Part shown: piece after piece, positions 33,314 to 40,154 of the stretch
Layout: each line of letters starts with the position of its first letter
Position numbering within the stretch: position 1 is the first letter of the stretch
Source of the DNA: Candidatus Polarisedimenticolia bacterium
GTDB lineage: Bacteria; Acidobacteriota; Polarisedimenticolia; Gp22-AA2; AA152
Direction: 5' to 3'
DNA length: 42,498 nt
Assembly: GCA_035764505.1 (NCBI GenBank)
Contig: DASTZC010000112.1
Coordinates: forward strand, 1-42,498
Position numbers and translations under genes: made by a program
Notes under the pieces: generated by a model
What the model saw: the letters and a program-made list of their open reading frames with translations, nothing else
Database searches by the model: none
What the model was told of the DNA's origin: nothing

Positions 33314-35941
33314 ATGAGACTGCGCAAGCCTATCCCGACCAGACTATCGTTCCTTATCTGCAGCGCCTTGACGGCCTTGGCGTTCTCCCCGGCCCTGATC
33401 GCCGCCCCCCAGTTCCCGAACCCGGTCTACCCGGTTGGCTCGAACCCTTGGGGCATGGCGAAGGCCGACTTCGACGGCGACGGAATCGATGACCTGATCG
33501 TCTCGAACCTCGGATCGTCAGCCCCGCCGGGTGAGCTGTCCTTTCTGCGTGGACGGGTGGACGGCACCTTCGCCCCGCAGGTCAAAATCCCGCTCACGCA
33601 GGCCCCCTTGGAGGTCTATGCGGGCGACTTCAATAACGATGGAAAACCTGATCTCGCGGTGTACTACCGCTTCACGGCCGCATTCCTGCTCAACCAGGGG
33701 CTGGGAATCTTCGGTCCGGAGACTCCTCTCCCAACGATTCTGAGCGTGCGCCAGCTCGAGATGGGAGATTTCAACGGGGACGGCATCGAGGACCTCGTCG
33801 TGTACGGCGACTTTTCAGGCCAGCACTTCTTTCAGGTGCTGGTCTTCGCGGGGACCGGCTTCTACGCGGGACCCGCCGTTCCGGCCGGGACCCACAATTT
33901 CAGTCCGAGCCCTTACCTTTCCATGAAGGCCGCCGATTTCAACGGCGACGGCAGGGATGACATCGCGGTCGTCACCACCATCTACGACGGTACCAGCGAC
34001 GTGATGATCTATTGCAGCGTCGGAGATGGCACTTTTTCGGCGCCTTTCATCTATACAACCCAGCGGGATGAGATCCTGTTGGTTTTCCCAGCGGAGCTCA
34101 ACAACGATGGCCAAATGGATCTGGTGTTCGAATCATCCTATTTTGTTGGCGGAAGCAGCCATTTCGAGAATGTGCTGATGTACGGCCGCGGGGACGGAAC
34201 CCTGGATCCAGGTCCGACCCTCTTCGTGTCCGCGGGAGCAGGCTTGCTCAATGCCATCGCGCCGGGCGATCTGAACCGGGACGGAATCCAGGACTTTGTC
34301 GCCGCGAGCGAATACGATTTCACGGTCTATCTGGGGCTGGGGGGTGGAAGCTTTGCACCGCAGCCGGTGAATTACCTTGGAAACGGCAACGCCAAGGCCT
34401 TGCTGACCGATCTCCAGGGGGACGGGCAGGCCGATCTGGTCATGCTTGGCAACAGTTCCGAGGCGGTTTTCACCATCTTGGGGAACGGGGACGGTAGCTT
34501 CGGACCTGCTCCGATCGAGGCCTTGCAGTATGCGCCCATCGGCGCCGCGGCGGTGGGAGATTTCAACGAAGACGGAAAACTGGACCTGGCCGCAGGCCGT
34601 GTCGACGCGAACCAGGTCTCGCTGCTGTTCGGAAACGGTGACGGAAGCTTCGGCTCTGAATCGAGGATTCCGGGCGGCGTGGGCGCCTTGGCCCTCGCCG
34701 CGGCCGACTTCGATTCCGACGGTCACGTGGACCTGGCGGAAGCGGTGTTGAATTGGCCCTATGTACGACCCAATCCCATTCCCCCTGGCACCCTCATTAT
34801 TTCGAAAGGCAACGGAGACGGCACCTTCGCGCCGCCGGACTCCTACGCGACGGGACCCTACCCTCTCCGCATGGTGGTGTCGGACTTCAATAGCGACGGC
34901 GTGCCCGATATAGCCGTCGCGGACGTGGGAAACCTCGTTGGCGTACTTTCAGACGTCAGGGTTTATCTGGGCAGTGTGGGAGGATCCATGTCCCCCGCAC
35001 TATCCAAGACGATTCCAACTTTGCCTTCGGACATGGCAGTCGGGGATTTCAATCTGGACGGGCATCCTGACCTGGTCGTCACCATTCGCAACGATCGAGC
35101 GCCCGGAACGGCCCTCATTCTCCTCGGAAACGGCGACGGCACCTTCCAGAACCCCATCACGCTGGCGACTTTTTCGCGGACCCTTAACGTGGCGGTCGCG
35201 GTATCGGACCTGAATGGCGACGGAAAACCTGACCTGGTGGTGGCCGACAGCGGGGACTCGCTGCCTCCACCGAATAATCCCGGAGCGGTGCATGTCTTCC
35301 TGGGACAGGGGGACGCGACGTTCGTTCCCGGAGTCACGTTCCTGGCAGGGTATGGGCCCTACGATGTGAGTCTCGCGGATTTCGACGGAGACTCGATCAC
35401 CGACCTGTTCGTGGAAACCTCCAACGGATACGAGTCCTTCTTCCCCGGCCTGGGCAATGGGACTTTCGGCACTGAAGAACGCTACGGCCTGTTCGGGACC
35501 CCGACCATCCTGGGAAGCTTCGACTTCAACGGCGACAATCTCGAGGATTTGCTCGCCTTCTCGAGCGCGGGCCTGTTTGTCATCGAGAGGCGTGCGCCTC
35601 GCATGACGAATATCCTCGATCCCAAGGCCCGGTTCTCCGCGGCCGGTGGCAGAAGAAAGGAAATCGTGGAGTGGAGCACGGACCATGAGGGGGACCTGAC
35701 CGGCTTCAACCTCGTCACCCTGACTCCGGGAGGCCACAGGGCACGAATCAATGCCCTGCCGATCGCATGCGCCGAGTGCACCACCGGAAGGGGACATTCC
35801 TATGCCGCCAGCTTGAGGGCGCCCGGAAAGGGTCGAACGATCTACATCGAAGTGCTCTACCGCGACGGTCACTCAGAGCTGTTCGGCCCGGCCGAAGGGT
35901 CCGTGCGACACAAGGGCGTGCCTTCGCTGCCGTCTCCTTGA
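33314..35941 (+). CDS. Secreted FG-GAP/VCBS repeat protein (14 repeats)
   Basis: An 875-aa secreted protein. A signal peptide (LSFLICSALTALAFSPALIA) precedes 14 FG-GAP/VCBS repeats that run from about residue 40 to 750. Each has a calcium-binding loop such as DFDGDGIDDLIV, DFNNDGKPDLAV, DLNGDGKPDLVV; the last two (DFDGDSITDLF, DFNGDNLEDLL) are degenerate. Fourteen blades would make two seven-bladed integrin-like propellers. The C-terminal 110 residues form a different beta domain with a Cys pair (CAECTTG). Such proteins are common on Acidobacteriota surfaces and may bind carbohydrate or protein. The ATG follows GGAGG. A longer open frame upstream lacks a signal peptide at its start and is rejected. 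Confidence 0.9.
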   Translation: MRLRKPIPTRLSFLICSALTALAFSPALIAAPQFPNPVYPVGSNPWGMAKADFDGDGIDDLIVSNLGSSAPPGELSFLRGRVDGTFAPQVKIPLTQAPLEVYAGDFNNDGKPDLAVYYRFTAAFLLNQGLGIFGPETPLPTILSVRQLEMGDFNGDGIEDLVVYGDFSGQHFFQVLVFAGTGFYAGPAVPAGTHNFSPSPYLSMKAADFNGDGRDDIAVVTTIYDGTSDVMIYCSVGDGTFSAPFIYTTQRDEILLVFPAELNNDGQMDLVFESSYFVGGSSHFENVLMYGRGDGTLDPGPTLFVSAGAGLLNAIAPGDLNRDGIQDFVAASEYDFTVYLGLGGGSFAPQPVNYLGNGNAKALLTDLQGDGQADLVMLGNSSEAVFTILGNGDGSFGPAPIEALQYAPIGAAAVGDFNEDGKLDLAAGRVDANQVSLLFGNGDGSFGSESRIPGGVGALALAAADFDSDGHVDLAEAVLNWPYVRPNPIPPGTLIISKGNGDGTFAPPDSYATGPYPLRMVVSDFNSDGVPDIAVADVGNLVGVLSDVRVYLGSVGGSMSPALSKTIPTLPSDMAVGDFNLDGHPDLVVTIRNDRAPGTALILLGNGDGTFQNPITLATFSRTLNVAVAVSDLNGDGKPDLVVADSGDSLPPPNNPGAVHVFLGQGDATFVPGVTFLAGYGPYDVSLADFDGDSITDLFVETSNGYESFFPGLGNGTFGTEERYGLFGTPTILGSFDFNGDNLEDLLAFSSAGLFVIERRAPRMTNILDPKARFSAAGGRRKEIVEWSTDHEGDLTGFNLVTLTPGGHRARINALPIACAECTTGRGHSYAASLRAPGKGRTIYIEVLYRDGHSELFGPAEGSVRHKGVPSLPSP

Positions 35942-36091
35942 CCGCGAAGGAAGCCTGCAAACCTTCTGATCGGCGGCAATCGGGAGTCAGCCGCTCCGCA
36001 GTCACCGCAGATGAACGGGGGCAGCGGGCGACCCTGCGGATCGCCGGCACGCCAGCTGGTTCCACGGCCCACCTGGGAAGTGCATCCTTCG

Positions 36092-36130
36092 AAAAAGAAA
36101 AGCCCCGGCCGCGTCCGCGCGGCCGGGGCC
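36092..36130 (-). terminator. Rho-independent terminator of the subtilisin gene
   Basis: A perfect 12-bp GC stem (36103-36114 with 36119-36130), a 4-base loop and, on the minus strand, TTTTCTTTTTC (36102 down to 36092). It lies 25 bp beyond the stop of the minus-strand protease gene. Confidence 0.9.
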
Positions 36131-36154
36131 GGGAGAAAGAGATCGGCTTCCGTT

Positions 36155-39100
36155 TCAGGGGGTGCGGAAGTCGATCTCCCAGGAGTTCAGCGTGCCGGTG
36201 TCGATCGCGGCGAGGTCCCGCACCTTGAGCTTCCAGGCTCCGGCAATCGCCTTGCCGGACAGTGCCGTCAAGGACTGTGCCGGAGCCGTCAGGTCGGGAT
36301 AGACGGTCACGATGTTGTCGGCGCTGCCTCCGGTCCGGTTGTGCAGGAGCACCGTCGTCCCATCGGGAGCGATGAGGGAGACCTCCAGGTCGCCGATGTA
36401 GGTGTGGGTGATGTTCACGCGCACCCTCAGATCGGCGACGGTGCCGGTGGCGGCGACGTTGATAGTGCTGGTCACCCCCGTCGTGTTGTTGTCGGGAATC
36501 GCCAGGCCGGGCGACGCCGTGTAATAGCCGTTGAAGGCGACTTTCCAGGAGTTGAGCGTGCCCACGTCTACGGCGGCCAGGTCGCGCACCTTGAGGGTCC
36601 AGGCGCCGGAGGTGTTCTTGGTGTTGAAGGCGCCGAGCGACTGATTGGAGCGCGTGGTGATGTTGTAGGTGGTCACGATATTGTCGGCGCTGCCGCCGGT
36701 CCGGTTGTGGAGCAGGACCGTGGTTCCGTCGGGGCCGATGAGGGAGGTCTCCAGATCGCCGATGTAGGTGTGGGTGATGCTGGTGTAGACGCTCACGCTG
36801 GTGATCGTCATCGAGGCCGGCACGTTGATCGTGCTGGTGATCCCGGTGGCGTTGTTGTCGGGAATCGCCAGGCCCGGCGAGGCCGAGTAGGTCAGGACCT
36901 GGTTGCCGCCCCCGGTGGCCTGCACCACCAGGGTCACGGAGGTGGAATGCGACAAGGCGCCGCTCGTCCCGGTCAGCGTCAGCGTGTAGCTGGCCGCCGG
37001 AGTGCTCGCCGAGGTGTTGACCGTGAGCGTCGATGCGGCGGAGCCACCCGCGGGGGGCGTGACCGGGTTGGGCGCGAAGGACGCCGTTGCGCCGGAGGGA
37101 AGCCCGCTGACCGACAGCGTGGTGGCGGCGCTGAAGCCGTTCACGCTTGTTACCGTCGCCGTGTAGCTGGTCGACCCTCCCTGCGTCACCGTCTGCGATG
37201 CCGGCGAAGCCGAGAGGGTGAAATCAGGGTTGGGCGCGGACTGCGTCCCGTTGTAGACGAACAGGGCGAAATCCTGATCGGTGGTGTCGGCATTGCCGGG
37301 AACGCCGTCGCCGTTGATGCCGGCGGCGCGCACGGTGATGGAGAAGCTTCCAGTGGTGCCGGCGGGGAGGAACACTCCCTCGGTGTTGTTGCGCGTGTCG
37401 GCGACGCCGCCCGTCACCGAGCCGGCTCCCGAGAAGACGTTCCCGAGGTAGAGCGTTCCGTTGACGGTGACCTCGAGGTTGAGGTCGTTGACCCAGGCGT
37501 TGCCGCTGGTGGCGCCCGGGGCGTCGCTGTAGGCCAGCATCACGCGGAACGGCCTCGACGAATCGGCGATGTTGCCGGTCACCGTGAAGGTCTGTCCGGC
37601 GGAACCGAAGGTCTGCGTCTCATCGACGCGGACGGCGGCGGTCCCGTCGAAGGCGCGGCCCAGGTCGAGACGGCCGTATCCCTGGTTGTTGGAGGGAAGC
37701 GTGTCGTTGGCGCCGACCCCGGTCATGTAGGTCGGGGTCGCCATGAGGAAAGCCTTGGTCATCGCGGGCGAGGGAGTGCCCCACCCCTGGTTCGCGAACC
37801 ACTGGCGGGTCAGCGCCGACGCGCCGGCGATGCCGGGCGTCGAATGGGAAGTCCCGGAAGACCAGGCGTACAGCGTCTGGCCCGTCGGCCAGTACTGGTT
37901 GCACACCCCGGAGCCGTTGTAGTTGGCGCTGCGCGAGGCGGCTCCCTGGATGTGCGTGCCGGGCGCCATCAGGTCGGGCTTCTTGCGCCCGTCGGAGGCG
38001 GGGCCGCGGCTGCTGAAGCTGATGATGTCCTTGGCATTGTCGGCGCCGGTGTTGCCGACGCCGCAGCCGTCGGTCCCGGTCATGCGGAAGTTCTCAGAGG
38101 CGCCCGCGGTCAGCACGTTTTTCCCGGTGCCGGGCGCGGAGACGGTGTTGGCGCCCGATCCGGCGTTGCCGGCGGCGAAGACGATCGCCATCTCCTGGTT
38201 TCCCGCGGTGCCCGAGACGGCGTCGCGCACCAGGATGTCGTAGCTGCGCGAGTCGGTGGTGTACAGGTTCGATCCCGTCCCGGTCAGGCCCCAGGAGTTG
38301 CTGCTGATCCTGGCCCCGTTGTTGTAGGCGTTGGCGATGATGGTCGAATAAGCCGTGGAGGTGAACCCGCCGGCATTGTTGAAGATCTTCGAGGCGCCGA
38401 CCCGGGCGTAAGGAGCAATCCCCAGCCCGTACCGGTAGCCGTTCGCGTCCTCGAAGGAGCTGTTGCCCTGAGTGTCATTGTACCCGCCGATGATGGCGGC
38501 GTTGATGTTGCCGTGGCCGCCGCCGCTGTCGCCCGAGGCGTCGGTGGTGTAGTTTGAGACATAGCTGACGCGCGACGTCCCGCCGGCGTCCTTGAAGTCC
38601 TGGTGCACGTCGGTCGTCGACCCGCGGTCCAGCCCGTCGTCCGATACGTCGACCGTAAAGGAGAAATTGGAGGTGAAGCCCTTGCCGTTGACCCAGGCCA
38701 GGTAGCCGGGGGCGGAGGGCTGGGTGCCCGTGCCGTCCAGGTTGGCGGCCATGATCTGCCCCTGGCGCTCGTCGAGGAGCTCTTTCGGGAGACAGGGCTC
38801 GATCCAGAAGACGTCGGGCTGCGCCGCCAGCAGCGGGATCCTCGCCGCCGGGATGCGGACGCGCACGTCGCGCATGCCGCCCAGCGAGACGTCGTCCATG
38901 AGCTGCTTGAAGGCCTGGACCTTCAGGTCGGCCACCGAGCGCTCGACCCCGGGGTGCTCGATGAACTGCACCACCACGTCCACCTGGCGATCATCGCGCG
39001 CGATGGAGTCTTCCAGTCCCGGGGCGATGCGGTAAGCCGGATGGTAGGCGCCGGCCCACTGCAGGGAGCTTCCGGGGCGCCCAACATCCGCCGACAGGCG

Positions 39101-39718
39101 CTTCCAGGCGGCCGGCGAAGCGAACACGGCGAAAGCATTGCTGGGGAGATAGGCCACGACATCGAGGTCGCCCTGGCCCTTCAATCCCGCGAGCCACTCG
39201 TCCTTCGCGGGACCGACGAACTGGACCAGATAGAGCTGGCGCTCGTAGACGCCGGGACGATCGAGGCGATTGACGGGAAGATCCCTGGGCTCGCCTTCGC
39301 GCGTGTCGAAGCTCCAGCGGTTCACGCCGACGAAGTCGAAATCATCGCGGACCTGGGCCCTGCCCAGCGCTTTTTCCGACAGCGCCGGCACGGCGCGGTC
39401 GCTCACTACCAGCAGCCGGAAGCTGCCGTAATCGATCTGGCGCTGCACCGCGCCCAGTCCCGCCAGCCGATCCATCGCCGCGCGATCCTCCGCCAGCACC
39501 AGAAGCTTGTGCGCGCCGGACGGATGCACCGTTGCCGCGGGATCCACGCCGCTTCCGTCCGATGAGGCGGGTCCTCCCGATCCGATCGCGAAAGCCAGCA
39601 TTGCGGAGAGTCCCGTCAATCCTGCAAGGCCGGTGAGCCACCTCCATCCGCGTCGCCTTCCCCGGCTTCCCTCCCTGCTTCCTCTATCCGGCGGGCGGTT
39701 CGATCCATCGGGACGCAT
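36155..39718 (-). CDS. Secreted subtilisin-family (S8) serine protease with tandem P domains
   Basis: An 1187-aa secreted protease. An Arg-rich start and one hydrophobic segment (WLTGLAGLTGLSAMLAFAIG, about 27-46) form the export signal. A prodomain-like region runs to about 330. The S8 domain (about 335-700) has D360 (VSDDGLD), H402 (GGHGN), the oxyanion Asn (FAAGNAG) and S624 (SSGTSHSTP), so the triad is complete. Then follow a PPC-like beta domain (about 705-860), an Ig-like domain (PDFTLSASPASQTVTQGGS, about 865-975) and two tandem P/homoB domains (about 985-1085 and 1087-1187), each with THTYIGDLE and NRTGGSADNIVT. P domains are usual in kexin-like proteases. The ATG at 39718 follows GAGGAGG; a start at 39757 is also open. 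It has its own promoter and terminator. Confidence 0.93.
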   Translation of the reverse strand: MRPDGSNRPPDRGSREGSRGRRRGWRWLTGLAGLTGLSAMLAFAIGSGGPASSDGSGVDPAATVHPSGAHKLLVLAEDRAAMDRLAGLGAVQRQIDYGSFRLLVVSDRAVPALSEKALGRAQVRDDFDFVGVNRWSFDTREGEPRDLPVNRLDRPGVYERQLYLVQFVGPAKDEWLAGLKGQGDLDVVAYLPSNAFAVFASPAAWKRLSADVGRPGSSLQWAGAYHPAYRIAPGLEDSIARDDRQVDVVVQFIEHPGVERSVADLKVQAFKQLMDDVSLGGMRDVRVRIPAARIPLLAAQPDVFWIEPCLPKELLDERQGQIMAANLDGTGTQPSAPGYLAWVNGKGFTSNFSFTVDVSDDGLDRGSTTDVHQDFKDAGGTSRVSYVSNYTTDASGDSGGGHGNINAAIIGGYNDTQGNSSFEDANGYRYGLGIAPYARVGASKIFNNAGGFTSTAYSTIIANAYNNGARISSNSWGLTGTGSNLYTTDSRSYDILVRDAVSGTAGNQEMAIVFAAGNAGSGANTVSAPGTGKNVLTAGASENFRMTGTDGCGVGNTGADNAKDIISFSSRGPASDGRKKPDLMAPGTHIQGAASRSANYNGSGVCNQYWPTGQTLYAWSSGTSHSTPGIAGASALTRQWFANQGWGTPSPAMTKAFLMATPTYMTGVGANDTLPSNNQGYGRLDLGRAFDGTAAVRVDETQTFGSAGQTFTVTGNIADSSRPFRVMLAYSDAPGATSGNAWVNDLNLEVTVNGTLYLGNVFSGAGSVTGGVADTRNNTEGVFLPAGTTGSFSITVRAAGINGDGVPGNADTTDQDFALFVYNGTQSAPNPDFTLSASPASQTVTQGGSTSYTATVTSVNGFSAATTLSVSGLPSGATASFAPNPVTPPAGGSAASTLTVNTSASTPAASYTLTLTGTSGALSHSTSVTLVVQATGGGNQVLTYSASPGLAIPDNNATGITSTINVPASMTITSVSVYTSITHTYIGDLETSLIGPDGTTVLLHNRTGGSADNIVTTYNITTRSNQSLGAFNTKNTSGAWTLKVRDLAAVDVGTLNSWKVAFNGYYTASPGLAIPDNNTTGVTSTINVAATGTVADLRVRVNITHTYIGDLEVSLIAPDGTTVLLHNRTGGSADNIVTVYPDLTAPAQSLTALSGKAIAGAWKLKVRDLAAIDTGTLNSWEIDFRTP

Positions 39719-40154
39719 TCCCCCCTCCTCGAGCAAGTGAGCCGGCGATCCAGGCACGGCCGGGATGTCCGGCTGTTGGTGTGGATGGCTTCCTTCACGA
39801 CGCGTCGGTGCATGAATCAGTGATCGGAGCGATCTCCGCGGCCGGGACGTTCGCCGCGTTTTCGTATCGGGGCGCCGGAATATAGCACGCGCACCGGTGC
39901 ATGCAAGAGAGTTTTCCGAGAGATTTCATCGTGTTTCCTGATGAAGCAAACCATCGAGCGCGAAAAATGGCGGGGCAGCATCCGGGATCGCTTCCGCCTC
40001 ATTTCCATTTCTGAAAAAACAACCGCATCCGGTTTTTCTGTCCGTTCAATCAAGGATGTGACATCGCGATCCTGCCGCATCCCGGCGCACTCCCTCGCCC
40101 GCGCCGGGCACGCGCCGGAGCGCCGGTCACCTCAATCACTCATAGGGGGGATCC
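39719..40154. other. Divergent intergenic region between the protease and the last gene
   Basis: No credible gene; the open frames here change composition with frame and lack ribosome sites. It contains a promoter with a palindromic spacer for the protease (listed separately) and an AT-rich centre (about 39860-40030). No good promoter hexamers were found for the plus-strand gene. Confidence 0.5.
39879..39906 (-). promoter_or_regulatory. Promoter of the subtilisin gene with a palindrome in the spacer
   Basis: Minus strand: TTGCAT (39906 down to 39901), a 16-bp spacer and TATATT (39884 down to 39879). The spacer contains the perfect palindrome GCACCGGTGC (39891-39900), a classic place for a repressor site. 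The leader would be about 155 bases. Confidence 0.5.

Noticed and set aside
36011-38557. An 848-codon plus-strand frame over the subtilisin gene
   Set aside because: Gly/Val/Ala-rich shadow that runs through the minus-strand terminator and the P domains.
39817-40080. An 87-codon minus-strand frame between the protease and the last gene
   Set aside because: It runs across the protease promoter, lacks a ribosome site and has no recognisable domain.
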